Shown in pieces: positions 37,584-46,876 of a stretch of DNA of 64,000 bases (within the stretch, counting starts at the first letter, position 1; each line of letters begins with the position of its first letter). Position numbers and translations under genes: made by a program. A model generated the notes under the pieces. The model saw only the letters and a program-made list of their open reading frames with translations. It had not been told where the DNA came from and made no database searches. Source of the stretch: Actibacterium mucosum KCTC 23349 (GTDB lineage Bacteria > Pseudomonadota > Alphaproteobacteria > Rhodobacterales > Rhodobacteraceae); assembly GCF_000647975.1 (NCBI RefSeq), contig NZ_JFKE01000005.1, positions 345,938 through 409,937 on the forward strand. Reading direction: 5' to 3'.

Positions 37584-38225
37584 ATGTCGTTGTTTGCCGC
37601 CAGAATGGGAAAGTCATTGTTCCGCCGCGCGTCCGAAGGCGCATCGGGCATTTGGGACGGCGCAGATTGCCGGTTCGGCAACGCCCCTTGGGTTCTGCCC
37701 GCTAATGCCATGCTGGCAACGGGCAATGGTTGGTTCACGCTGGACCAATTGCGGTCGGGCGACAAGGTTCTGACCTTTGACAACGGTTTTCAGGAAATCA
37801 CCGACATCGCGGAAATCCCTGCCCGGGTTGTTACGGAAAACTGCCCGCCCGCCTTTTGGCCGCGCCGCATTCCGGCCGGAACGCTGGGTCTGGATCGTGC
37901 CATTTCGGTGATGCCGGGGCAGGGCGTGATGGTGGAAAGCGACCTGGCCGAGGCATTGTGCCGTGACCCGTTCGCCGTGGTGGCGGCCTCGGCGCTGGAT
38001 GGGTTTGCGGGGATCGAACCTGCCGAACCTGCACCTGAAAGCGTGCTTTATTCCCTCAGCTTTGCCGAGGATCAGCTGGTCTATGTCAATGGTGGGCTTT
38101 TGTTGTTGATCAAGACCGCGGCCCGATCACCGCTGGAAGCAGCAACCGGGCCAGTCGAAACAGGGTATCATGTGCAGCCCCCAGCCATCGCCCGACAGCT
38201 GGTGGCCGATCTGGCGACGGTTTAG
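37584..38225 (+). CDS. Hint-domain protein, degenerate
   Basis: 213 residues. LPANAMLATGNGWFTLDQLRSGDKVLTFDNGFQEI aligns with the N-terminal half of Hedgehog/intein (Hint) modules common in Rhodobacterales (given here only as a region, residues 38-72). The Cys that normally opens the module is absent, and the later PxH-type and terminal motifs are not seen either, so self-processing looks unlikely. No signal peptide. It converges on fadJ with a 4-base overlap. Confidence 0.72.
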   Translation: MSLFAARMGKSLFRRASEGASGIWDGADCRFGNAPWVLPANAMLATGNGWFTLDQLRSGDKVLTFDNGFQEITDIAEIPARVVTENCPPAFWPRRIPAGTLGLDRAISVMPGQGVMVESDLAEALCRDPFAVVAASALDGFAGIEPAEPAPESVLYSLSFAEDQLVYVNGGLLLLIKTAARSPLEAATGPVETGYHVQPPAIARQLVADLATV

Positions 38226-40423
38226 GCCGCCGCCTTGGCTTCGGGGCCGAAACGGCCATAAAAGCTTTCACCTTCTTCAGCCAGTTCACGCAGCAAGGCG
38301 GGCGTGGTGAACCGGTCGCCCTCGGCCGTGGTCAGAGTCTCGCAGATCTCTACAGCCTTGGCCGCGCCGATAATGTCCAGCCAGCCAAACGGCCCGCCCG
38401 ACCACGGTGCAAAGCCCCAGCCCAGGATTGCGCCCACGTCACCCTCGCGGATGTCTTCCAGCACACCTTCCTCCAGCGCCCGCACGGCCTCCAGCACCTG
38501 CGCCATCAGCAGACGGTGCTGCACATGGGTCAGGTCGGGCTGGTGGTCTGAAACGGCCCAGTTTTCGGCCAGACCGTTCCACAGGCCGGTGCGCTTGCCT
38601 TTGTCGTCATAGGCATAGAAGCCCGCGGCGGATTTGCGGCCCAGCCGGCCTTCGTCGAACAGCTTGAACAGCACGTCATCGGCAGGGCTTTCGGGGTAAT
38701 CTTCACCCATCGCAGCCTTGGTCGCCTTGGCGATTTTTACACCCAGATCGATCGAGGTTTCGTCGGTCAGCTGCAGCGGGCCCAAAGGCATACCCAGCTG
38801 TTTCGCCGCGTTTTCGATCAGCGCCGGTGCCACGCCCTCGGCCACCATGCGCACACCTTCGTTGATATAAGGGATGATACAGCGGTTGGCATAGAAGAAG
38901 CGCGCGTCGTTCACCACGATGGGCGTCTTGCGGATCTGGCGGACATAGTCCAGCGCCTTGGCCACGGCCACATCGCCGGTTTCGGCCCCCTTGATGATCT
39001 CAACCAGCAGCATCTTTTCAACCGGCGAGAAGAAGTGGATGCCGATAAACCGATCTGGCCGCACGCTGGCCTTGGCCAGCTCGGTGATCGGCAGGGTCGA
39101 GGTGTTGGTGGCAAAGATGCAATCGGGGCCAACGATGGCCTCGACCTTCTTGGTCATCTCGGCCTTCACGCCCACGTCTTCGAACACCGCCTCGACAATC
39201 AGGTCGGCCCCTTTCAGCGCCTCCAGATCGGTGGTGGCGGTGATGCGGTTCAACAGCGCCTCTTTCTTTTCAGCCGTGGCTTTGCCGCGCTTGATGCCCT
39301 TGTCCATATAGGTCTCGGCATAGGCTTTGCCTTTGTCGGCGGCCTCCTGGCTTTGGTCGATCAACACCACCTCGATCCCGGCCTGGGCCGAGACCAGCGC
39401 GATGCCCGCGCCCATCATGCCCGCGCCCAGCACGCCCACCTTGGTGACCTTCTGATCGTCAACGGCGGGGCGGTTGGCGCCTTTTTCCAGCGCTTCCTTG
39501 TTGATGAAAAGCGACCGGATCATGGCGCTGGACGAGGGGTTCATCAGCACATTGGTGAACCAGCGCGCCTCGATCTTGATGGCAGTGTCAAAGGGCACCA
39601 AAGCACCCTCATATACGGCCGACAGCAACGCCTTGGCCGCCGGGAACGCGCCCTGGGTTTCTTTCTGCACCATGGCATTGGCGCCCACAAAGGTCATGAA
39701 ACCGGCGGGGTGATACGGCGCGCCGCCGGGCATTTTATAGCCCTTCTCGTCCCATGGTTTCACGAATTTGGGTTCCGACAGAACCCATTCGCGGGCCTTG
39801 GCCAACAGCTCGTCTGCGGGCACAACCTCGTCCACCACGCCGGCGGATTTGGCTTTTTTGGGGTCGTTCAGCTTGCCTTGCAACAGCAAGGGCGCGGCAC
39901 CCATCGCGCCCAGCTTGCGCACCAGCCGCGTGGTGCCGCCCGCGCCGGGGAAGATACCCACCATGATCTCGGGCAGGCCGATCTTGGCCTTGGGATTGTC
40001 GGCGGCGAAAATGCGGTGACAGGCCAGCGGAATCTCCAGCCCGATGCCCAAAGCCGTGCCGGGCAGGGCGGCGGCGATGGGTTTGCCGCCTTTGTTGGTC
40101 TTGGGGTCCATGCCGGCGCGCTCGATCTTGCGCAGGATGGCGTGCATGCCCATCACCCCATCAAACAGACCCTTGGCCGGGTTGTCGCCGGCGCTGTCGC
40201 GCATTTTGGCGATGATGTTCAGGTCCATACCGCCCGCGAACGAGCCCTCTTTGCCGCTGGTGATCACGATGCCTTTGACCGCGTCATCGGCCAGCGCCTG
40301 ATCAACCAGCGCGCCCAGGTCGACAAAGCCCTGCTCGTTCATCACGTTCATCGATTTGCCAACCGTGTCCCAGGTGATGACGGCCACGCCGTCGGCGTCC
40401 ACGGCCATGGTAAAATCGGTCAT
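38222..40423 (-). CDS. fadJ: Enoyl-CoA hydratase / 3-hydroxyacyl-CoA dehydrogenase
   Basis: 733 residues. N-terminal crotonase domain (SGKEGSFAGGMDLNII and GLEIPLACHRIFA, IFPGAGGTTRLVRKLG), then the NAD-binding GVLGAGMMGAGIALVSAQAG near residue 330, and the dehydrogenase C domains (FFSPVEKMLLVEII, DARFFYANR). Performs the second and third steps of beta-oxidation with the thiolase two genes upstream. Overlaps the cupin gene by ATGA. Could equally be called fadB-type. Confidence 0.95.
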   Translation of the reverse strand: MTDFTMAVDADGVAVITWDTVGKSMNVMNEQGFVDLGALVDQALADDAVKGIVITSGKEGSFAGGMDLNIIAKMRDSAGDNPAKGLFDGVMGMHAILRKIERAGMDPKTNKGGKPIAAALPGTALGIGLEIPLACHRIFAADNPKAKIGLPEIMVGIFPGAGGTTRLVRKLGAMGAAPLLLQGKLNDPKKAKSAGVVDEVVPADELLAKAREWVLSEPKFVKPWDEKGYKMPGGAPYHPAGFMTFVGANAMVQKETQGAFPAAKALLSAVYEGALVPFDTAIKIEARWFTNVLMNPSSSAMIRSLFINKEALEKGANRPAVDDQKVTKVGVLGAGMMGAGIALVSAQAGIEVVLIDQSQEAADKGKAYAETYMDKGIKRGKATAEKKEALLNRITATTDLEALKGADLIVEAVFEDVGVKAEMTKKVEAIVGPDCIFATNTSTLPITELAKASVRPDRFIGIHFFSPVEKMLLVEIIKGAETGDVAVAKALDYVRQIRKTPIVVNDARFFYANRCIIPYINEGVRMVAEGVAPALIENAAKQLGMPLGPLQLTDETSIDLGVKIAKATKAAMGEDYPESPADDVLFKLFDEGRLGRKSAAGFYAYDDKGKRTGLWNGLAENWAVSDHQPDLTHVQHRLLMAQVLEAVRALEEGVLEDIREGDVGAILGWGFAPWSGGPFGWLDIIGAAKAVEICETLTTAEGDRFTTPALLRELAEEGESFYGRFGPEAKAAA

Positions 40424-40905
40424 TGGTCGTCTCCTATTTCTTTGGCGGTCAGCGGGCTGCCATTCTGACGGGTGAAGGCAAAGCCGTTGCCCTCATCTGT
40501 CACCATCATGTCCAGATCGCTGTAAAAAGCGGTTTCGGTTTCGGTGCGCGAGCCGACCACAAGGAAGGTCGCCGGCGCGTCGGTTTTGTTGATCAGGTGG
40601 TGGCCGTTGGCATCGCCCGCCGGAAAGGCGGCGCAGTCGCCAACCTGCAAAACATGTTCGCCGTGGTCGTCGACAAGCGTGCATTCCCCCTCGGTCACGA
40701 TGGCAAACTCGTCCTGCTGCATGTGCCAGTGGCGCAGCGACGACATGGCGCCCGGCGCCAGCCGAACAAGGTTCACGCCGAACTGCGTAAGGCCATGCGG
40801 ATCGCCCAGCGCGGTCTGGCTGCGCCCGTCAAACATCTGGCCCAGCTTGCCCGGATAGCCCGATCCGGTGCGCCATTTCAGCGTGTCCAGGTCGATCTTG
40901 GGCAT
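40420..40905 (-). CDS. Cupin-domain protein
   Basis: 161 residues. One cupin barrel: SSLRHWHMQQDEFAIVTEGE is motif 1 with the His/Glu metal ligands, and GDCAAFPAGDANGHHLIN is motif 2. It shares one base with the thiolase stop and overlaps fadJ by ATGA, so it is tightly built into the beta-oxidation operon. Enzymatic role unknown; a small-molecule binding or isomerase role is possible. Confidence 0.87.
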   Translation of the reverse strand: MPKIDLDTLKWRTGSGYPGKLGQMFDGRSQTALGDPHGLTQFGVNLVRLAPGAMSSLRHWHMQQDEFAIVTEGECTLVDDHGEHVLQVGDCAAFPAGDANGHHLINKTDAPATFLVVGSRTETETAFYSDLDMMVTDEGNGFAFTRQNGSPLTAKEIGDDQ

Positions 40906-42116
40906 CAGATACGCTCGATAATCGTGGCCGCACCCATGCCCGAGGCAACGCAGAGCGTCGCCAGACCGGTGCCTTTGCCGGTACGCTCCAGCTCGTCCAG
41001 CAGGGTGCCGATGATGATCGCCCCGGTCGCGCCCAGCGGGTGACCCATCGCGATGGAGCCGCCGTTGACGTTGACCTTGTCGTGGTCCACGTCAAAGGCC
41101 TGCATAAAGCGCAGCACCACGCTGGCGAAGGCCTCGTTTACCTCGAACAGGTCGATGTCCGAGATCGACATGCCGCTGTCGGCCATGATCTTTTCGGTCA
41201 CCGGCACGGGGCCGGTCAGCATGATGGTGGGATCGGTGCCGATCTTGGCGGTATGGGCGATGCGTGCGCGGGGTTTCAGGCCGTGGCGTTCGCCGAATTC
41301 CTTGTTGCCGATCAGAACCGCGGCCGAGCCATCCACGATACCCGAGCTGTTGCCGGCGTGGTGGATGTGGTTGATCCGTTCCAGATGCGGGTATTTCAGC
41401 AGCGCCACGGCGTCAAAGCCCGGCATCACCTCGCCCATATCCTTGAAGCTGGCCTTCAGGCTGCCAAGTGCCTGCATGTCGGTGCCCGGGCGCATGTATT
41501 CGTCGCGGTCCAGAATGGTCAGCCCGTTCACGTCTTTGACCGGCACCACCGATTTGTCGAACCGGTTATCGGCCCAGGCGGCGGCGGCGCGGTTCTGGCT
41601 TTCAACCGCCAGCGCGTCGGCGTCATCGCGCGAGAAGCCGTATTCGGTGGCGATGATATCGGCCGAGATGCCTTGCGGCACGAAATAGGTTTTCTGCGCC
41701 ACGGTTGGGTCCACGGCGATGGCGGCGCCGTCGCTGCCCATGGCCACGCGGCCCATCATCTCGACCCCGCCGGCGATATAGCCATCACCCGCGCCGCCCT
41801 TAACCTGGTTGGCGGCCAGGTTCACGGCCTCCATGCCCGAGGCGCAGAAGCGGTTGATCGACAGGCCGGGGATGCGTTCATCCAGATCCGAGCCCAGCAC
41901 CGCGGTGCGGGCCAGGCAGCCGCCCTGTTCCATCACCTGCGTGGCATTGCCCCAGATCACGTCTTCGACGGCGTGCCCTTCCAGATTGTTGCGGGTCTTC
42001 ACCGCGTTCAGCATCTGCGAGGACAATGCGGTGGCGGTCACCTCGTGCAGGCTGCCGTCTTTGCGGCCTTTGCCGCGCGGGCTGCGCACGGCGTCATAGA
42101 TATAGGCTTCGGTCAT
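40905..42116 (-). CDS. fadA: Acetyl-CoA C-acyltransferase (thiolase)
   Basis: 403 residues. Nucleophile Cys in NRFCASGMEAVNLAA near residue 90, NGGSIAMGHPLGATGAII and the C-terminal CVASGMGAATIIE with the second Cys. Cleaves 3-ketoacyl-CoA to acetyl-CoA. GGAGG precedes ATG 42116. Operon partners are the upstream GST and the downstream cupin and fadJ. Confidence 0.95.
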   Translation of the reverse strand: MTEAYIYDAVRSPRGKGRKDGSLHEVTATALSSQMLNAVKTRNNLEGHAVEDVIWGNATQVMEQGGCLARTAVLGSDLDERIPGLSINRFCASGMEAVNLAANQVKGGAGDGYIAGGVEMMGRVAMGSDGAAIAVDPTVAQKTYFVPQGISADIIATEYGFSRDDADALAVESQNRAAAAWADNRFDKSVVPVKDVNGLTILDRDEYMRPGTDMQALGSLKASFKDMGEVMPGFDAVALLKYPHLERINHIHHAGNSSGIVDGSAAVLIGNKEFGERHGLKPRARIAHTAKIGTDPTIMLTGPVPVTEKIMADSGMSISDIDLFEVNEAFASVVLRFMQAFDVDHDKVNVNGGSIAMGHPLGATGAIIIGTLLDELERTGKGTGLATLCVASGMGAATIIERI

Positions 42117-42128
42117 GGGGTCCTCCGT

Positions 42129-42767
42129 TCAGGCGCGGTCGGCGGGCGAGCCGGGCATCAGGTCATAGGGGTGTTTCCAGCCGGGCAGGGCGGCGATATT
42201 GTCCAGCCAGCGGTTGATATTGGGCCAGTTGGCACGGTCGAACCCGAAATACTCGGGGTAATAGAGATACCCGCAGCAGGTCAGGTCGGCATTGGTGACC
42301 GCGTCGCCGACGATCCAGTCGCGGCCGTCGAGATGTTTGTCGAGGATGGCATAGGTGCCTTTCAGGCGGCCCTGCAGGAAGGCGATGACCTGGGCGGGGC
42401 GTTTGTCTTCGGGCAGGAAATGCATCTGGAACCGGCAGATGCCGGCCATCGACGAAAGCTTGTGATTGTCCCATAATTGCCAGCGGAAGATCTCGCGCGC
42501 GTCATCGGCGGTTTTGCCGCCCAGCTTGCCGGTTTTCTCGGCGATATAGTTCTGGATGACGGCCGATTGGCTGAGCCGGGTGTCGCCATCGACCAGCACC
42601 GGGCTTTCGCCCATCTCGTTGATGGTTTCGCGGAATTCCGGCGTGCGGGTTTCGCCGTTGAAGAAGTCGATAAAGACCGGTTCCCAGTCGAGGCCGGTAA
42701 GCTCGAGCGCCAGGGCGGCTTTGTAGGAATGGCCGCTTTCGCCGAAACAGTGAAGTTTGATTGTCAT
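42129..42767 (-). CDS. Glutathione S-transferase family protein
   Basis: 212 residues. Thioredoxin-fold N domain with CFGESGHSYKAALALEL and the cis-Pro/SQS-type block ESPVLVDGDTRLSQSAVIQNYIAE, then an all-helical C domain ending WLDNIAALPGWKHPYDLMPG. Glutathione conjugation or isomerisation is inferred from family only. It lies 12 bases before fadA in the acyl-CoA oxidation operon, suggesting a detoxifying or maleylacetoacetate-isomerase-like side role. Confidence 0.9.
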   Translation of the reverse strand: MTIKLHCFGESGHSYKAALALELTGLDWEPVFIDFFNGETRTPEFRETINEMGESPVLVDGDTRLSQSAVIQNYIAEKTGKLGGKTADDAREIFRWQLWDNHKLSSMAGICRFQMHFLPEDKRPAQVIAFLQGRLKGTYAILDKHLDGRDWIVGDAVTNADLTCCGYLYYPEYFGFDRANWPNINRWLDNIAALPGWKHPYDLMPGSPADRA

Positions 42768-42881
42768 GCACGGGCCCTCCGGGATGCCGGCGTTCTGCTG
42801 TTAAAAGGCGGCGCGTGCCGCGCCATTTTTGTTCTCCCCATCCCCGCCAAGGGCGGGGCCGGGGCCCGTGGGTGGGTGGCG

Positions 42882-43094
42882 CTAGCGTTTGCGCGCCTCA
42901 AGCTCGGCGTTGAAGAGCCGCAGCCGGTGGGTGAGGGTGTCTTCGTCGGTGACCGAGTTGAAGTTTTCGAAGAGGAAGGACAGCGCCTCGCCCGCGTCCA
43001 GCCCCGCCTCGTCGGCGAAGCGGCGCAGGTTGCGATAGCCATCCTCGGTCATGGCGACGTTGAAACGGCGGGTCAGGCGCAGGCGTTTGGGCAT
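42882..43094 (-). CDS. Small conserved protein, RHH-like
   Basis: 70 residues. KRLRLTRRFNVAMTEDGYRNLRRFADEAGLDAG looks like a ribbon-helix-helix start (basic strand followed by two helices), but no family name is certain. It lies between the acyl-CoA dehydrogenase and GST genes in the same direction, 21 bases after the former, so it is probably translated in that operon. A DNA-binding or protein-binding adaptor role is only a guess. Confidence 0.65.
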   Translation of the reverse strand: MPKRLRLTRRFNVAMTEDGYRNLRRFADEAGLDAGEALSFLFENFNSVTDEDTLTHRLRLFNAELEARKR

Positions 43095-43115
43095 TGTTGG
43101 TCCTCTTTCGGGTCG

Positions 43116-44891
43116 TCAGAAGTTGGCGGCCTCCAGCGTCATCACCGGGTCGGCGCCGCTTTCGATGCGGGCCAGGTGCATGGCCGTGGCGGGCAGCTGA
43201 CGTGCCATGTAGTAGCGCGCGGTGGTCAGCTTTGTCTCGTAGAACGCGGCGTCAGAGGCGCCACCGGCCAGCGCGGCCAGCGATGCCTTGGCCATGCGCG
43301 CCCACATCAGCCCCAGGCAGGTATGGCCGAAGAGATGCATAAAGTCATAGCTGCCGGCCAGCGCCGCATTGGGGTTCTTCATGCCGTTCTGCATGAAGAA
43401 CATGCCCGCCGCCTGCAGGTCCTTGGAGGCCTTTTTCAGCGGTTCGACAAATTCGGCCATGCCGTCGACATCGCCGTTTTCTTTGCAGAAGGTTTTGACC
43501 ATCTCGAAGAAGGCCATCACGTGTTTGCCGCCGTCGGCGGCCAGTTTGCGGCCCACAAGGTCCAGCGCCTGCACTCCGTTGGCGCCTTCGTAGATCTGGG
43601 TGATGCGGGCGTCGCGGGCGAATTGGGACATGCCCCATTCCTCGATATAGCCGTGGCCGCCATAGACCTGTTGGGCCGCCACGCACATCTCGAACCCCTT
43701 GTCGGTCTGAAAGCCCTTGATGACCGGTGTCATCAGCGAGATCAGCCCCTCGGCATCTTTGTCGCCTTCGCGGTGGGCCTTGTCGATCAGCGAGGCGCCC
43801 CAGATGGTAAAGGCGCGGGCGCCTTCGACAAAGGATTTCTGATCCATCAGGTTGCGGCGGATATCGGGGTGCACGATCAGCGGGTCGGCGGGGCCATCGG
43901 GGTTTTTCACCCCGGTCACATCGCGGCCCTGCAACCGGTCCAGCGCATAGGCCAGCGCGTTCTGATACGCCGCCTCGGCCTGAGCATAGCCTTGCAGGCC
44001 CACACCCAGACGCGCCTCGTTCATCATGGTGAACATCGCGCGCATGCCTTTGTGCATGTCGCCGATCATGTACCCGGTGGCGCCGTCGTAATTCATCACG
44101 CAGGTCGAGTTGCCGTGAATGCCCATCTTTTCTTCGATCTTGCCGACCGACACGCCGTTGCGCTCGCCCAGGCTGCCATCGTCGTTCACCAGGAATTTCG
44201 GCACGATGAACAGCGAGATGCCTTTGATGCCCTCAGGCCCGCCGGGGATTTTCGCCAGAACCAGGTGGATGACATTGTCGGACATGTCGTGGTCACCGGC
44301 CGAGATGAAGATTTTCTGCCCGGTCACCTTGTAACTGCCATCGTCCTGCGGTTCGGCCTTGGTGCGCATCAGGCCCAGATCGGTGCCGCAATGCGGCTCG
44401 GTCAGGTTCATGGTGCCGGTCCAGTCCAGGCTGACCATCTTGGGCAGATAGGTTGCCTTTTGGTCGTCCGACCCGTGGGCCAGAATGGCCGAGATCGCGC
44501 CATGTGTCAGGCCCTGATACATGTTGAAGGCCATGTTAGCCGACACCATGATCTCGCCCACCGCGGTGGCCAGCGTATAGGGCAGGTTCTGGCCGCCAAA
44601 CTCTTCGGGGATGTCCAGCCCGTTCCAGCCGCCTTCTTTCACCTGCTCGAACGCCTCTTTGAAGCCTTTGGGCGTATAGACGACGCCGTTTTCAAACCGG
44701 CAACCTTCCTGATCGCCGGTGGCGTTCAGCGGCGCCAGAACGTCGGCGGCCAGCTTGCCAGCCTCGTCCAGAACGGCGCCGGTGAAATCGGCCTCGAGCT
44801 CGTCAAAGCCGGGCACGCCGCTTTGGCTGACATTCAGAACATCATGCAGCACGAACTGCAGGTCTTTGGTGGGGGCGGTATAGGTGGGCAT
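43116..44891 (-). CDS. Acyl-CoA dehydrogenase (large form, FadE/DmdC-like)
   Basis: 591 residues, FAD enzyme with the extra C-terminal region of the long acyl-CoA dehydrogenases. [17 protein letters not shown] is the FAD/substrate block, [18 protein letters not shown] a second, and [23 protein letters not shown] carries the C-terminal catalytic region. This size class includes both general beta-oxidation enzymes and 3-methylmercaptopropionyl-CoA dehydrogenase DmdC of roseobacters; the thiolase/FadJ context favours fatty acid oxidation. First enzyme gene after MerR1. Confidence 0.92.
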   Translation of the reverse strand: MPTYTAPTKDLQFVLHDVLNVSQSGVPGFDELEADFTGAVLDEAGKLAADVLAPLNATGDQEGCRFENGVVYTPKGFKEAFEQVKEGGWNGLDIPEEFGGQNLPYTLATAVGEIMVSANMAFNMYQGLTHGAISAILAHGSDDQKATYLPKMVSLDWTGTMNLTEPHCGTDLGLMRTKAEPQDDGSYKVTGQKIFISAGDHDMSDNVIHLVLAKIPGGPEGIKGISLFIVPKFLVNDDGSLGERNGVSVGKIEEKMGIHGNSTCVMNYDGATGYMIGDMHKGMRAMFTMMNEARLGVGLQGYAQAEAAYQNALAYALDRLQGRDVTGVKNPDGPADPLIVHPDIRRNLMDQKSFVEGARAFTIWGASLIDKAHREGDKDAEGLISLMTPVIKGFQTDKGFEMCVAAQQVYGGHGYIEEWGMSQFARDARITQIYEGANGVQALDLVGRKLAADGGKHVMAFFEMVKTFCKENGDVDGMAEFVEPLKKASKDLQAAGMFFMQNGMKNPNAALAGSYDFMHLFGHTCLGLMWARMAKASLAALAGGASDAAFYETKLTTARYYMARQLPATAMHLARIESGADPVMTLEAANF

Positions 44892-44912
44892 GTCTCTCTC
44901 CCTGGGCGTGTC

Positions 44913-45305
44913 TTAGGCGCGCTTCTTGTCGAAGCCGGCAATCAGGTTGTTCACCAGCGCGATCTGGTCGTTGAGGTCGGATATCGCCTCGTCCAGCTCG
45001 TCGCGCTGGTTTTGCAGGTCGCGCAGATGCGCCTGCCCGGCTTTCAGCGTTTCACGCAGCTGCGTTTCCTGCTGATCGCCGATGTCATAAAGTTCCAGAA
45101 GCTGACGGATTTCTTCCAGGCTGAACCCAAAGCGTTTGCCGCGCAGGATCAGTTTCAACCGCGCCCGGTCGCGCCGCGTGAACAGGCGTTTCTGGCCTTC
45201 GCGCACGGGAAACAGCAATTCCTTGGATTCGTAGAACCGCAAGGTGCGGGGCGTTACGTCAAACGTTTCGCACATCTCGCGGATGGTCATTTCACCCTTG
45301 GTCAA
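44913..45305 (-). CDS. MerR-family regulator 1 of the acyl-CoA oxidation operon
   Basis: 130 residues. TIREMCETFDVTPRTLRFYESKELLFP is the MerR wHTH, followed by FSLEEIRQLLELYD and a coiled-coil dimerisation helix to the end. AAGGGAGG lies 7 bases before TTG 45305, better than the spacing for ATG 45290, so TTG is taken as start. It leads the operon MerR-acyl-CoA dehydrogenase-RHH-GST-fadA-cupin-fadJ. It is a paralogue of the next gene and resembles LiuR-type regulators of acyl-CoA catabolism. Confidence 0.88.
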   Translation of the reverse strand: MTKGEMTIREMCETFDVTPRTLRFYESKELLFPVREGQKRLFTRRDRARLKLILRGKRFGFSLEEIRQLLELYDIGDQQETQLRETLKAGQAHLRDLQNQRDELDEAISDLNDQIALVNNLIAGFDKKRA

Positions 45306-45359
45306 TTCCGTGCCTCCCTTGCTTGGATATGGGGTGTCTGGAATCGAATATAGGCGAAG

Positions 45360-45375
45360 TTGACGTGCACGTAAG
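45360..45375. promoter_or_regulatory. LiuR-like MerR operator
   Basis: TTGACGTGCACGTAAG lies 54 bases upstream of the MerR1 start. It fits the TTGACGT-N2-ACGTAAA consensus I know for LiuR-type MerR regulators of branched-chain and fatty acid catabolism. On the minus strand it reads CTTACGTGCACGTCAA, followed by TATATT as a likely -10 element. Confidence 0.65.
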
Positions 45376-45438
45376 CTAAGACGCTGCGTCATTTCCGCAA
45401 ATCAAAAGGCGGTGCTCAGATTCGCCAGCCGCCTGATG

Positions 45439-45810
45439 TCAGGACGACAACCCCTTTTGCACGCTGTCGCGCAACTGGGTCAGGTCGTCGATCGCGGCGT
45501 CCAGTTCCTGACGCTGCTTGGCCAGATCTTCCAGCTTGTCCGAGGCCATCACAACCCAGGCACGGTTCTGTTCTTCGGTGCCTTTTTCTTCATACAAAAG
45601 CAGCCATTGCCGGATTTCCTCCAAGCTGAACCCGAACCGACGCCCGCGCAGAATCAAAACCATCCGCGCCACTTCGCGTGGGGTATAAAACCGCGACCGC
45701 CCTTCGCGGATCGGCGACAGCAGCTCGATATATTCGTAATAGCGCAGCGTGCGCGGCGTGACATCGAACTTGGCGCACATTTCCTTGAACGTCAGTCGCT
45801 CGTCTGTCAC
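45439..45810 (-). CDS. MerR-family regulator 2
   Basis: 123 residues. LTFKEMCAKFDVTPRTLRYYEYIELLSP wHTH and FSLEEIRQWLLLYEEKG are nearly the same layout as MerR1, followed by a coiled-coil tail. GTG 45810, preceded by GAGGAGAGG, is the best start; the longer frame has no ribosome site. It lies in tandem upstream of MerR1, 133 bases from its start. The two may bind as separate homodimers or share the operator at 45360. Confidence 0.86.
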   Translation of the reverse strand: MTDERLTFKEMCAKFDVTPRTLRYYEYIELLSPIREGRSRFYTPREVARMVLILRGRRFGFSLEEIRQWLLLYEEKGTEEQNRAWVVMASDKLEDLAKQRQELDAAIDDLTQLRDSVQKGLSS

Positions 45811-45944
45811 GGGCCTCTCCTCTGTGGCTGCTGACCCCAGAATAATGATGCGTGCCGATGCTGCAACCGCCATGAAACGCGCCGCTTGCGCCGAACGCCA
45901 ATTTGCGAAACAAATTCACTGGCAAGCAAACGGAAAGGCACGGC

Positions 45945-46379
45945 ATGGCCAGCAGCGACATCGCCAGACAGTTCATGTCGAACCTGCCCTATAACGTGGC
46001 GCTGGGGATCGAGATCGACGATGTGCGCGATGGCCGCGCGCAGATGTCGATGCCCTATGATGATCGTTTCGTTGGCAACCCGGCGCAGGGCGTGCTGCAT
46101 GGCGGCGTGGTGTCAGCGCTGATGGACAGCTCGGCCGGGGCGGCGGTGCTCAGCCACCCCGACGTGATGTCGGTTGTAGCCACGCTGGACCTGCGCATCG
46201 ATTACCTGCGCGCCGCGACCCCCGGTCAGCGGCTGATCGCCAGGGCGCATTGCTATCACGTGTCGCGGTCGGTGGCCTTTGTCTCGGTCCAGACCTTTGA
46301 CGACAACACCGACCTGCCCGTGGCCACCGCTGCCGGGGCGTTCGCCATGGATGGCAGCGCCGGGAAGGAGGCGACATGA
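45945..46379 (+). CDS. PaaI-type hotdog thioesterase 1
   Basis: 144 residues. Hotdog-fold acyl-CoA thioesterase; the active-site region is QGVLHGGVVSALMDSSAG, then DLRIDYLRAATPGQRL. Start ATG 45945 has GGAAAGG close by. Overlaps the next hotdog gene by ATGA. Substrate unknown; the neighbouring acyl-CoA oxidation operon is on the other strand. Confidence 0.88.
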   Translation: MASSDIARQFMSNLPYNVALGIEIDDVRDGRAQMSMPYDDRFVGNPAQGVLHGGVVSALMDSSAGAAVLSHPDVMSVVATLDLRIDYLRAATPGQRLIARAHCYHVSRSVAFVSVQTFDDNTDLPVATAAGAFAMDGSAGKEAT

Positions 46380-46876
46380 GCCGCCGCCCCGAACCCATGC
46401 AGGTGGTCAAACAGCGCCGCGACGGGTTGCTGTCCGCGCTGGTGCAAACCATCCCCTTCGCCGCCTTCCTTGGCGTGCAGTTCGACCGGCGCGGCGATGA
46501 GCTGACGGCGGTGCTGCCCTATCGCGACATGCTGATCGGAAACCCGATGCTGCCGGCCCTGCATGGCGGCGCAACCGCCGGGTTTCTCGAGGTCACCGCG
46601 GTGGTGGGCCTGACATGGTCGATCCTCTGGCCACAGGTCGAGGCCGCCGGCGAAGACGCCCCGGACCCCGCCGGCATCGCCTTGCCCAAAACCATCGATT
46701 TCACCGTCGATTATCTGCGGTCCGGCCTGCCGCGCGATGCCTATGCGCGGGCGCGGGTGAACCGGTCGGGGCGGCGCTATGCCTCGGTCCATGTGGAAGG
46801 CTGGCAGGACAATCGCAGCCGACTGTTTGCGCAGGCCACCGGCCATTTCCTGATGCCCGAGCCCAAGGATGGCTGA
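46376..46876 (+). CDS. PaaI-type hotdog thioesterase 2
   Basis: 166 residues, second hotdog protein. The helix region is LPALHGGATAGFLEVTA and the strand block KTIDFTVDYLRSGLPRDAY. The acidic residue typical of the active helix is an E (FLE) here and a D (LMD) in its neighbour, so the pair may form a mixed oligomer. ATGA overlap before it and 8 bases into the MATE gene after it. Confidence 0.86.
   Translation: MSRRPEPMQVVKQRRDGLLSALVQTIPFAAFLGVQFDRRGDELTAVLPYRDMLIGNPMLPALHGGATAGFLEVTAVVGLTWSILWPQVEAAGEDAPDPAGIALPKTIDFTVDYLRSGLPRDAYARARVNRSGRRYASVHVEGWQDNRSRLFAQATGHFLMPEPKDG

Noticed and set aside
42477..45353. 958-codon open frame on the plus strand opposite the GST, small-protein, acyl-CoA dehydrogenase and MerR genes
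   Set aside because: Runs across four clear minus-strand genes and their spacers; no domain recognised and typical shadow composition.
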